DNA of 64,000 nucleotides, taken from the NCBI GenBank assembly GCA_017427265.1, contig JAFRTG010000032.1, positions 1-64,000 of the forward strand, given 5' to 3'. The DNA comes from Oscillospiraceae bacterium. GTDB lineage: Bacteria > Bacillota > Clostridia > Oscillospirales > Ruminococcaceae. A program made the translations under genes and the position numbers. A model generated the notes under the pieces. That model saw only the letters and a program-made list of their open reading frames with translations, was not told the DNA's origin and made no database searches. Numbering within the stretch: the first letter of the stretch is position 1; every line of letters starts with the position of its first letter. This document shows, piece after piece, positions 17,028-25,279 of the stretch.

Positions 17028-17759
17028 TTATGATAACGCCGAAAACACCTTGCCTATCTTATCATAGATCCGAATATCCGCACGGTCATCCAGCGGCGTC
17101 AAGCCGAGATTGATAATCACAAGCGGTTTTTCTCTGCATTCGTGAACCAGACTGACCGCCGGATTGACTGTGAGCGAGGTTCCCCCGACAATCAGCAGAT
17201 CCGCCTTTTTGATATGATCTGTCGCTTTCTCAATCAGGCGTTTATCCAGCTTTTCGCCGTAGAGTACGGTATCGGGCTTAATGATACCGTGACAAATCTT
17301 ACAGCGCGGTACGCCCTCAGTCTCCATTACAGCGGAGATATCATAGGGTTTATGACAGATCATGCAGTGGCACTTCATTGTATTGCCGTGCAGTTCAATG
17401 ACCTTTTTGCTGCCTGCCGCCTGATGCAGCCCGTCAATATTCTGCGTGATGACTGCACGCAGCTTCCCTTGTTTTTCCCATTCTGCGAGCTTCAGATGTG
17501 CCGCATTCGGTTTTGCCTGATAGCCCAGAACCCGTTTTCGCTGAAACCGGAAGAATTCCTCAGGGTTGTATTTCAGCAGCCGGATACTGAAATAGGATTC
17601 CGGCGGCAGACCGTATTTCTTCCGGTAAAGCCCCTGTTCCCCGCGAAAATCAGGAAGTCCGCTCTCTGTTGATACCCCTGCCCCGCCGAAAAACACCATG
17701 TTTTCAGCCTTTTCGATTGCTTGGCGCAGTGCTTCGATCTTTTCCTCATTTGTTTTCAT
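17028..17759 (-). CDS. Sir2-family NAD-dependent protein deacylase
   Basis: This complete 243-residue sirtuin has the NAD-binding motif GAGVSTESGLPDFRG, TQNIDGLH, the catalytic His in ELHGN, a four-Cys zinc site (CMIC and CKIC) and GGTSLTVNPA. It removes acyl groups from lysine with NAD+ consumed, and the length is normal for CobB-like sirtuins. Its ATG overlaps the stop of the upstream gene (ATGA), so it is translated together with an unknown protein of the HTH/DUF pair. That context makes an accessory or defence role worth considering, but the domain itself is ordinary. Confidence 0.94.
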   Translation of the reverse strand: MKTNEEKIEALRQAIEKAENMVFFGGAGVSTESGLPDFRGEQGLYRKKYGLPPESYFSIRLLKYNPEEFFRFQRKRVLGYQAKPNAAHLKLAEWEKQGKLRAVITQNIDGLHQAAGSKKVIELHGNTMKCHCMICHKPYDISAVMETEGVPRCKICHGIIKPDTVLYGEKLDKRLIEKATDHIKKADLLIVGGTSLTVNPAVSLVHECREKPLVIINLGLTPLDDRADIRIYDKIGKVFSALS

Positions 17760-18879
17760 GATTTTTCTCCTTCTAATCTGAGGCAGGCGCGAATACTCAG
17801 TCCGCCGTAGGTCAGCAGAAACTGTCCGATTTCCTCGATCGTGTTCAGACCGAGCTCATACCCTTTTACCAGATCTTTTCTGCTGAGCCGGACTGTTCTC
17901 CCGTCACAAAGCCGAAAAACAGCCTTTTTTGTGATCTGCGATAGAATTCGACACACTTTTCCTGCCAGTCAAAATGATTCAGGTTTTCACAGTGAAATGC
18001 TTTTTCTGCATGATAGAGCATCATGATTTCCATGGCTGCCACATATTTCGCACCTGCATCGCAGGAACAGAACTGTTCTCTGCTGCGGATATGTGCTTTT
18101 CCGTTTTTCAGTTTCCGCTGCATCATCTGAATATCAGCCTGCATCCGGTGAAACGCCTGTATCCGGTGCGCCATACGCGGGAGCATTCTTCTGTCCTCAT
18201 ACGATCCGTTTTGCCTGATCCGTGCGATCGCATCTGTGATATCAGACGCAGAAGAATAACGCTCCGTCACCGTTGCATTGCAGCCCCCGAAGATCTGCGC
18301 ATACCGTCTGCGCGGCAGATACATTTCCATGAACCGGCTGCGGTCTGATACCGTAAATGTATAAAACCCGCCGCAGTAATCCATCTGATAATACTCACCG
18401 GATTCAGGATCATCGTAATTATATGTTTCCATGAAGATATGCGGCTTGTTATCAATGATGCGCGCTGAAAGCCGTTTGCCGTAGTTCCTGCTGTCAAGCA
18501 GATGGCTGTAGATTCTGTTCCGCACGGATTCCTCGGCTGCATCCATCTCTGAAAACAGTTCATGATATTTGCATTTTTGCTCCGGTGCAAAAAATTGCGG
18601 TTCGGCATGAGCGGACGCAAAGAGATAATATGATTTGGCGCGTGATTTCTGCCGGGAATCAAAGTGCGGAAATCCGGCATTGTAATATGTCCGTCCAGAA
18701 TCCTCTGCACGGAGGACAGACAGTCTTTTATTTTGGCCCTCATCATTCAGCTCGATCTCAGCCTGCTCAAACCGGATGGTGTCCGGTTCATACAGCAGAG
18801 CAAGATTATGCTCCGGCCGCGCAAACCGCAGCGGATCAAAAATCATCCGGCAATCTTTTCTGCTGAGAATCTCATACAT
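17756..18879 (-). pseudogene. Unknown protein, paralogue of the 534-residue HTH protein, frameshifted near its end
   Basis: The frame from ATG at 18879 (AAGGAGAG upstream) runs to 17866 but ends in an unrelated tail. A second frame to 17756 carries the expected C-terminus (FRLCDGRTVRLSRKDLVKGY). Joining them at a run of six A on the coding strand (near 17919-17926) gives about 370 residues that align with the protein at 18905: RNYGKRLSARIIDNKPHIF versus RNYGSRISAKVIDSELHIF, then YYQMDYCGGFYTF versus YFLMDFCGGDYTL. It lacks the N-terminal HTH region. The shift may be a mutation, a sequencing error or slippage. No known fold is recognised. Confidence 0.65.
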
Positions 18880-18904
18880 TTCACATCTCTCCTTACAGGC
18901 GGAA

Positions 18905-20509
18905 TTACGGTAAGATCTCGTTGATTTTCAGACTTCCGTGCACTTGCTGAAATGCAGCAGCCTCATCAACAGTGTGCATTCCCAACTCGAACGCATCGCG
19001 GATATTCTCTGCGGAAAGCATAAGCTGTGTACCGTCAGAAAATGTATATGCAATGTCATCCAATTCCGGTAATCCAAAATATGCGGCGATCAGGCTGTCT
19101 GCCGCATCACCCAGCAGTTCGCGGCTGCAAATATGTGCTTTTCCGGTTCTCAGCCTGCCGGTCAAATGATCTATTTGCTGTTTCATCGCCTTGTATGCTT
19201 TCAAACGCACTTCTGTTATCACATTTTCGCCGTATGTCTCAAATATGCCGATGTCCCGGGCTTCATAGGCAGAGTCCTCGATTTCTTCTTCGCAGGAATA
19301 CTGATCTGACACAGGATCATTGAGCTTTCCGGCTTTCGATCCCCATGCATCATCCCATGTCCTGCGGAGATGCAGGATCCGGAAGGCAGGCGGGCTGCCG
19401 TATGCCTGCTCGTACTGTTCTTCACTCAGATACATCTGCATAAAACAACTCTGATTCAGGATATAAAGCGTATAGTCACCGCCGCAGAAATCCATGAGAA
19501 AATACTCAGAAAGCTCAGGGATATCACAGTTATATGTTTCACAGAAGATGTGCAGCTCGCTGTCAATGACCTTGGCCGAAATGCGGCTGCCGTAATTCCG
19601 TGTATCATTGACCGTATCGCAGAGACGCTTCTTCTCTTTCTGTTCTGCTTTTTCGATTTCGAGGAAGCAATCGCGGAATTCACCGGTCTCATCAATCCGA
19701 TCGTATTCATGCAGTTCCGATTCGCATTCTTCTGTCGGATAGGTGTATACAATGTATCGTTTGCGTTTCGGGCTGATCCTTCTCCGGATACCGGTCTGAT
19801 AGATATTATCCGGCTCATTCTTGCGTGATTCCTCATATCGGATGCAGATCTCAAACCGCCTGTCCTGTCCGAGATACTCCATGCAGGTTCTCATATTATA
19901 GAAGCAATCCACATCATAGCGTAAATCAAGAAAACAATCCGGCTCTCTGCATCGACCGACTCCTTCAATCGTACATTGAAAATGCCGCCTGACCAGTTTA
20001 TACGGACAGCTTTTGATTTTCGGCTGTGATTGATTTCTGTGATTGCTGATATCCAGCGGCGTAAAGCACGCCGCAGTAAGAGCTTCATTGATCTCGTCAA
20101 CGGATACAGGTGAATCAGACTGTTCAACAAGTTTATCCCAGATGATCTCATCTCTCAGGTGATACTGATCCAGCTCCGGGAAACCGTACAGCCTCAGCGC
20201 TTCGTTTGTCTCTGACGCATCACACCCAAGCACGGCGCAGATTGCAATGATGCAGTCCCGTTTTTTTGTCTGCTTTTCCTTGTGCTTATTGACAATCTTG
20301 CGGAAAGACTCATAGTCAAAGCCAAGCATCAGTCCGATTTCTTCCTTTGTGATTTTTCTCCCGTATGCTTCGCCAAGCACTTTTTGCTTCTCGCGGAATA
20401 ATTCAGCAAAGGAAGAAAATGGTTTCTCATCACCGGATGTTGTTTCCGGATAGATATCTTCCTGGCTGAATGTTGCACCGTTTTTACTGCTGTAACTGTT
20501 CACGGCCAT
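18905..20509 (-). CDS. HTH protein with a C-terminal domain of unknown function
   Basis: This 534-residue soluble protein has a helix-turn-helix-like region at about residues 30-95 (KITKEEIGLMLGFDYESFRK, then CAVLGCDASETNEALRLYGF). A Cys-rich middle follows (KSCPYKLVRRHFQCT, CREPDCFLDLRYDVDC), and the C-terminal domain of about 250 residues is shared with the downstream paralogue. The function is unknown. GGGGG lies too close to the first ATG; a GTG two codons on has better spacing. A promoter with an upstream GGGAC-N6-GTCCC operator precedes it. It heads the run leading to Sir2, so it may regulate its own locus. Confidence 0.75.
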   Translation of the reverse strand: MAVNSYSSKNGATFSQEDIYPETTSGDEKPFSSFAELFREKQKVLGEAYGRKITKEEIGLMLGFDYESFRKIVNKHKEKQTKKRDCIIAICAVLGCDASETNEALRLYGFPELDQYHLRDEIIWDKLVEQSDSPVSVDEINEALTAACFTPLDISNHRNQSQPKIKSCPYKLVRRHFQCTIEGVGRCREPDCFLDLRYDVDCFYNMRTCMEYLGQDRRFEICIRYEESRKNEPDNIYQTGIRRRISPKRKRYIVYTYPTEECESELHEYDRIDETGEFRDCFLEIEKAEQKEKKRLCDTVNDTRNYGSRISAKVIDSELHIFCETYNCDIPELSEYFLMDFCGGDYTLYILNQSCFMQMYLSEEQYEQAYGSPPAFRILHLRRTWDDAWGSKAGKLNDPVSDQYSCEEEIEDSAYEARDIGIFETYGENVITEVRLKAYKAMKQQIDHLTGRLRTGKAHICSRELLGDAADSLIAAYFGLPELDDIAYTFSDGTQLMLSAENIRDAFELGMHTVDEAAAFQQVHGSLKINEILP

Positions 20510-20545
20510 CCCCCTTGCATTCAGTTTGTTTGCTTTGCTGACTCC

Positions 20546-20598
20546 ATCATACCACGATCGGCTGCAAAAATCAACCCAAACCGGGACGAATCAGTCCC
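20546..20598 (-). promoter_or_regulatory. Promoter and operator of the HTH/DUF-Sir2 operon
   Basis: On the minus strand TTGATT (20574-20569), 17 bases and TATGAT (20551-20546) form the promoter. GGGACGAATCAGTCCC lies at 20583-20598, eight bases before the -35. The same motif occupies the same position at the next gene upstream (21052-21067). Confidence 0.7.
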
Positions 20599-20604
20599 AG
20601 CAAT

Positions 20605-20970
20605 TCAGCTTGCATGATGCAGTTCCGGATGATATCGGGTATATCTTTTCGCATTGCATCTTGTTTTCCCTTGAAATCGCAGATAATTGGCTCTTTGATG
20701 CGAAATCATGTATACCGTAATCAAAACCGGAATTGCCGTTTCTGTGCTGAAAATGAAAACTGTATCACAGTAGAGGCGGAATTCAATATGCTCTGTTTCC
20801 CGAACTGAGATATATTTCCGCTGCCATGCTGAATCTGCACGATCAGCGGTCATTCCGCGCTCCCATGCAAGAAGTGCATAACGCTCAAGTTTGTCTGCTG
20901 TCCGGATTCCAAGGCGTTCCTTGGCTCTGCTTCTGGAATGATCTGTTAACTGAATAGATGTTGCCTTCAT
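20605..20970 (-). CDS. Small protein of unknown function, possibly toxin-like
   Basis: This 121-residue protein reads TDHSRSRAKERLGIRTADKL near its start and later TEHIEFRLYCDTVFIF and VLITVYMI. The early His plus an RxxER pattern and the terminal beta hairpin recall RelE/DUF4258-like folds, but I cannot assign it. CAAAGGGGG precedes the ATG. It is not adjacent to an obvious antitoxin other than the HTH protein downstream. It shares its operator with that protein. Confidence 0.6.
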   Translation of the reverse strand: MKATSIQLTDHSRSRAKERLGIRTADKLERYALLAWERGMTADRADSAWQRKYISVRETEHIEFRLYCDTVFIFSTETAIPVLITVYMISHQRANYLRFQGKTRCNAKRYTRYHPELHHAS

Positions 20971-21014
20971 TTTTATACCCCCTTTGTTTCACAGCAATCT
21001 GTGCTGTCAGCTAC

Positions 21015-21067
21015 ATCTTATCACAAGATGGCATCGCCATCAAACAAAAATGGGACTAATCAATCCC
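21015..21067 (-). promoter_or_regulatory. Promoter and operator of the small unknown gene
   Basis: On the minus strand TTGATG (21043-21038), 17 bases and TAAGAT (21020-21015) form the promoter. GGGACTAATCAATCCC lies at 21052-21067, again eight bases before the -35. The rest of 20971-21450 has the terminator at 21205 and no gene. Confidence 0.7.
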
Positions 21068-21204
21068 GCTTTGATCCATTCCAGTAAGCTGAAAAAATGT
21101 CGCAACGGTCTTAGGAGCAATGTACACGAGATCGCACGGAATCTGCGGCCATTCTGCTGTACTTGGATTGAAAGAGTTTTCCAAGCAGTTCTTTTTTGTA
21201 TGTC

Positions 21205-21241
21205 AAAAGCCTGTACCCCGCTGCGGAGTACAGGCTTTTTC
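21205..21241. terminator. Bidirectional hairpin terminator
   Basis: AAAAGCCTGTAC pairs with GTACAGGCTTTT over 12 bp, with T runs on both strands. Confidence 0.7.
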
Positions 21242-21365
21242 TTGGCTCGCTTACCGGCATCTGCTATAGGGTACCTCAAATGAAGCTCTGATTATTTGCA
21301 CTATGGCTACACCGATCGGATTTGCAAGGAAATACAGGGTATTTCGGATGAGATGCCATTGCAGG

Positions 21366-21394
21366 TTGAAATCACCGGAATAATATGCTATACT
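21366..21394 (+). promoter_or_regulatory. Promoter of the sensor operon
   Basis: TTGAAA (21366-21371), a 17-base spacer and TATACT (21389-21394). Confidence 0.65.
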
Positions 21395-21450
21395 ATAAAA
21401 TAGCAGCTTTGCTGCCGATGTGTCACAATCTGAACGATGGGAGAACACAG

Positions 21451-23094
21451 ATGAATAAAAAAATAAAAGGCACGATCATATTTATGTGTGTGCTGTTTTT
21501 CGGCGGAGTCTGTCATGTCATGGACAGTATCGTAGCCGAGGATTACAATTTTATTATCAGCACATGGCTGTTCTGCATTGATCTGATGATCTATTCCGGT
21601 CTGATCCTGCACTTTGTGCAGTCCGTCCGGCGGCGACTGCTGCCTTCTCCCGCAAGAACCTATATGATCGCTTCCGGAATGCTGATGGAATTTTTTCTTT
21701 TGCTCCGGACATCGAGTCACCGCCTTGTGCATTGGTCAACGCCGATCAAGCGTCATTGCTGGTATCTTTATTATGTACCGATTCTTCTTGTGCCGACGCT
21801 CTTTCTGATGAGCAGCTTTTATTTCGGGAATCGTCCCGAACAGCACAGCCGGCTCAAGCGCTATCCGCTGATTCCCGGATTTGCGCTTGCGATCGGTGTT
21901 CTGACAAACGATCTGCATCATCTTGCGTTCATACCGAATCCGGATACGGTCAGATTTATCGGACAAAACGGAACATATGCGCACGGCGTCCTGTATTACG
22001 CCGCATATACATGGGCAGGCAGCATGTGCGCAGCCGGTATCCTGCATCTGATTGCCGTTTCCTATAAAATGAGGGACTGGAAAAAAGCAATCTCCCCTTT
22101 TCTCTGTCTGCTGCTGATTCCGCTGCTGACTTCCGTCAATAAAATTCTGGTTGCTGCGCACCTGCCTGAGCCGTTTCAGATGACGGAAATCATGATCTTC
22201 TGCATGATCGGTGTGCAGGAATGCTGTATTCGGAACAGGCTGCTGCCGCATAATATCAACTATGATTCATACTTTTCGCAGCTGGAACTGCCGGTCATCA
22301 TTACAGATTGTGACATAACGCCTGTCTATCATACTGCGGTACCCGTTCATGCGGACAAAGAGCAGATGCGTCAGGCGGTCGGCGGGCATGTTTATCCGGA
22401 GCCGGACACACGGCTTTCCGGAATGGAGCTGCAGGCCGGACTGGCTTTCTTTGCATCCGATGAAAGCAATCAGCACCGGCTGAATGATGAACTGGAAAAT
22501 GCCAATGATATTCTTTCAATGGAAAATGAGCTGCTTGCGCACGAGCAGGAACTGCTTGCGGAAAAAGCCTCGATCGAGGAGCGAAACCGTCTGTACGATG
22601 AAGCAGCGGCTGCCGTCTATCCGGCTCAGAAACGGATTGCAGCACTTTTGAAGCAAATGAAGCCCGGTACAGTTTCATTTCGTCAGGATATGGCACGGGT
22701 GTTGTTCATAACGGCCTATGTGAAGCGCAAGGCGAACTTTGTCATGCTGAATGCAGATCACGGCAGCATCATCCCGGAGGAGATGGCCGTTGCACTCAAA
22801 GAATCCCTCCGTTTTCTGAACTATTGCGGAATCGAAACAGATCTGCGTATTACAGTGGCAAAGGATTATTCTTTCGGGACGGCAGCAGCGGTCTATGATT
22901 GCTTTGAAGCTGCGGCAGAAGCGCTCTGCGGAAATATCCGGGAATTGTGGATGCGTCTGACGGAACGGGAATTGCTGCTGCTGACAGATGCAGCGCAGGT
23001 ACCGGAACTGCCCGAACTGCCGCTGCCGGTGTCCTGCAGCTGTGATGACGGTCAGACTGTCATTCGTGTGCAGATCGGCGGTGATGAACAATGA
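21451..23094 (+). CDS. 7TM sensor protein with degenerate kinase domain
   Basis: This protein of about 547 residues starts at MNKKIKGTIIFMCVLFFGG. About seven membrane segments to residue 255 resemble the 7TM sensor module of histidine kinases. A PAS-like linker, a coiled coil (NDELENANDILSMENELLAH) and a C-terminal region follow. In the place of the kinase N-box it reads AAVYDCFEAAAEALC with no Asn, and there is no glycine-rich lid, so it is probably a pseudokinase. It overlaps the next sensor gene (ATGA) and presumably works with it. Confidence 0.75.
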   Translation: MNKKIKGTIIFMCVLFFGGVCHVMDSIVAEDYNFIISTWLFCIDLMIYSGLILHFVQSVRRRLLPSPARTYMIASGMLMEFFLLLRTSSHRLVHWSTPIKRHCWYLYYVPILLVPTLFLMSSFYFGNRPEQHSRLKRYPLIPGFALAIGVLTNDLHHLAFIPNPDTVRFIGQNGTYAHGVLYYAAYTWAGSMCAAGILHLIAVSYKMRDWKKAISPFLCLLLIPLLTSVNKILVAAHLPEPFQMTEIMIFCMIGVQECCIRNRLLPHNINYDSYFSQLELPVIITDCDITPVYHTAVPVHADKEQMRQAVGGHVYPEPDTRLSGMELQAGLAFFASDESNQHRLNDELENANDILSMENELLAHEQELLAEKASIEERNRLYDEAAAAVYPAQKRIAALLKQMKPGTVSFRQDMARVLFITAYVKRKANFVMLNADHGSIIPEEMAVALKESLRFLNYCGIETDLRITVAKDYSFGTAAAVYDCFEAAAEALCGNIRELWMRLTERELLLLTDAAQVPELPELPLPVSCSCDDGQTVIRVQIGGDEQ

Positions 23095-24389
23095 AGCCGA
23101 TGCTTGATGTTTTCCCGTCTGTACCGGGCTTGCTGATCTATGAAACGGCACTGATCCTTGTACTGCTGCAGTTCGCCGTTCTGCTGCATTCCCTGCATGA
23201 GAAGCGCAGCAAAAAGAGCCTTTTCAGTGCCGTTCTGTTTTTTATTGTCAGCTTTCTTGTCATCGGGCTGATGCTGATTGCTGCACAGGCATATAAAAAT
23301 CTGGATCCCGGCGAGGTGCTCGTGCCGGGCAGTCTGCCTGACCGCATTTTTTCGGTTCCATGGGGTGTGTTTGCAGCGTGGGATTTGTTTGCGGCGCTGC
23401 TGCTGTTTTTACAGATACGGCATCTTTTCATATACAGCAAAACGCATCTGACGCCGAGTGCTGTAAAAGAAACGCTGGACTGGCTGCCTGTCGGTGTTTG
23501 TATCAGTGATATGCAGGGCACTGTGCTGCTCTCCAATCTCAGGATCAATGCGCTTTCGCAAAGCCTGACAAATAAGCATCTGTTTGATTCAGCAGCGTTT
23601 TGGAAGCAGGTCACTGCACAGGGTACGGCACAGGATCACGGCTGTCTGCTGCGGATGGAGAACGGCAAGGCCTGGTTGTTTACGAAAAAGCCGATGCTGG
23701 TGCATGAGAACGGGCAGGAGATGCAGTATGAACAGATCTTTGCTGTTGATATGACAGAGGTCTGCAATATTACAGATGAGCTTTCTGCAAAGAACAAGCA
23801 TCTGAAAGAGGTGCAGTATCATATAAAAGCGGTTGCTGCCTACGAGCACAGTCTGATTACGGCAAGAGAAGTGATCAAGGCGCGTACGGCAGTCCATAAT
23901 CAGATGAACAGTGTGCTGCTCTGCGGCAAGCATTATCTGGATCATCCGGAACGAATCGGGGAAGAAGAACTGCTGCACCTGTTTGAATATGACAACTTCT
24001 TTCAGCTTGTCGAGGCACAGCAGCGGGAGTACCGGACAGACAAACTGGATGATGCGATGCGCACCGCCAAACGGATCGGCGTCACGGTGCAGATTGAGGG
24101 AACGCTGCCGGAGCAGCAGGCTGTCCGCGATGTTCTTGCGCAGGCAGTTGAGCAGTGTGCAGCCAATACCGTGCGCCACGCAGACGGCGACCTTTTGACG
24201 GTCACGCTGCGTGAAACAGATTCACAGTATATTGCGGAGTTCCGCAATAACGGCAAGCCGCCGGAAGGACCGATCAGTGAGACCGGCGGGCTGTGGTATC
24301 TCCGGAAAGCTGCCGAAGAAGTCGGCGGCACGGTGACAGTCCGGAGTGAACCGGTGTTCCTGCTGAAGTTTTTCATCCCGAAAACATGA
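23091..24389 (+). CDS. Sensor histidine kinase
   Basis: This 432-residue protein has four membrane segments to about residue 120, a PAS-like domain (LDWLPVGVCISDMQGTVLLS) and a dimerization helix with a possible phosphoacceptor His in RTAVHNQMNSVLLC. A recognisable HATPase end follows: QAVEQCAANTVRHADGDLL is the N-box, and GGLWYLRKAAEEVGG replaces the usual GxGL lid. It is likely the active partner of the preceding pseudokinase and phosphorylates the downstream LuxR-type regulator. Confidence 0.8.
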   Translation: MKPMLDVFPSVPGLLIYETALILVLLQFAVLLHSLHEKRSKKSLFSAVLFFIVSFLVIGLMLIAAQAYKNLDPGEVLVPGSLPDRIFSVPWGVFAAWDLFAALLLFLQIRHLFIYSKTHLTPSAVKETLDWLPVGVCISDMQGTVLLSNLRINALSQSLTNKHLFDSAAFWKQVTAQGTAQDHGCLLRMENGKAWLFTKKPMLVHENGQEMQYEQIFAVDMTEVCNITDELSAKNKHLKEVQYHIKAVAAYEHSLITAREVIKARTAVHNQMNSVLLCGKHYLDHPERIGEEELLHLFEYDNFFQLVEAQQREYRTDKLDDAMRTAKRIGVTVQIEGTLPEQQAVRDVLAQAVEQCAANTVRHADGDLLTVTLRETDSQYIAEFRNNGKPPEGPISETGGLWYLRKAAEEVGGTVTVRSEPVFLLKFFIPKT

Positions 24390-24396
24390 ATCATAA

Positions 24397-24442
24397 AGCG
24401 GCATCCTGATGCAGATTGTGTCAGGATTGCCGCTGTTCTTTT
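24397..24442 (+). terminator. Terminator after the sensor pair
   Basis: AGCGGCATCCTGA pairs with TCAGGATTGCCGCT (one bulged T), followed by GTTCTTTT. Confidence 0.6.
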
Positions 24443-24473
24443 CCATTTTAGGAAAAAATGGCCAGTTGGGGGA

Positions 24474-24503
24474 GTGACAATTCAATTTGTCTTATGATAT
24501 AAT
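24474..24503 (+). promoter_or_regulatory. Promoter of the LuxR-type regulator
   Basis: GTGACA (24474-24479), 18 bases and TATAAT (24498-24503). Confidence 0.6.
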
Positions 24504-24577
24504 AAACATGTATTTGAGGTTCTTTGTGCTCTCATGAAAGGAGTTGAGCTTATCATCATGCGGCAGGTGATGCAGAA

Positions 24578-25237
24578 TTGAGTAAGATTTCCAAAGTGAT
24601 TTTAGTAGACGATGAACTGATCTCCCGCGGGTTTATGGAGATGCTCATCAAGCCGCTGCTGGACTATGAGCTTGCAGCAGCGCTTCCCTATGCAAAGGAT
24701 GTGATGCTCTGGTGTGAGGAGCATCAGCCCCCTGACCTCATTATCATGGATGTGATGATGGAAAAGGGCATCGACGGACTGACGGCTGCGGCGCAGTTAA
24801 AACAGAAATATCCGCAGACAAAGGTCATTCTTGCAACATCCATGGTCGATACGGCATTTCTGGACAAGGCAAGGGATACCGGGATCGAGAGCTTCTGGTT
24901 CAAAACCTCCTCCAAACTGTCACTGACAGATATCATGGAGAAAACCATGGCAGGCGAATCAGTTTATCCTGAGGATGCGCCCTCTGTCATGCTGGGCGAT
25001 CTGCCGGCCAATGAACTGACACCGCAGCAGCGGAATCTGCTGCGGCTGATGATCGACGGGCTTTCCAACCGGGAAATCGGTGAGAAAATGTATATCAGTC
25101 AGAGCACGGTCAAAACGCATCTGGATGAACTGATGCGGAAAACAGGCATCCACTCACGGATTTCTCTGGTTGCGAAGGCTTCACGGCTTGGGGTAGTCGT
25201 AAGCGACAAGGAACGAATGGAGGGATCCGAAAAGTAA
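24578..25237 (+). CDS. NarL/LuxR-family response regulator
   Basis: This 219-residue regulator has a receiver domain with phosphoacceptor Asp in LIIMDVMMEKG and an acidic pair in VILVDDELIS. A C-terminal LuxR helix-turn-helix follows (LTPQQRNLLRLMIDGLSNRE, then YISQSTVKTHLDELMRKTG). The start is a TTG, preceded by GGCAGGTGATG. The gene lies between the sensor pair and the giant surface protein, which begins 43 bases later, so that protein is its likely target or operon partner. Confidence 0.92.
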   Translation: MSKISKVILVDDELISRGFMEMLIKPLLDYELAAALPYAKDVMLWCEEHQPPDLIIMDVMMEKGIDGLTAAAQLKQKYPQTKVILATSMVDTAFLDKARDTGIESFWFKTSSKLSLTDIMEKTMAGESVYPEDAPSVMLGDLPANELTPQQRNLLRLMIDGLSNREIGEKMYISQSTVKTHLDELMRKTGIHSRISLVAKASRLGVVVSDKERMEGSEK

Positions 25238-25279
25238 ACAGGCTTGCACAGGAAAAAAACTTGAAGGTGAGGTAAAGAA

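Noticed and set aside
17915-17930. Canonical -1 programmed frameshift heptamer
   Set aside because: In the upstream frame the codons are CAA AAA AGG, so the X-XXY-YYZ pattern is not met. Only simple A-run slippage remains.
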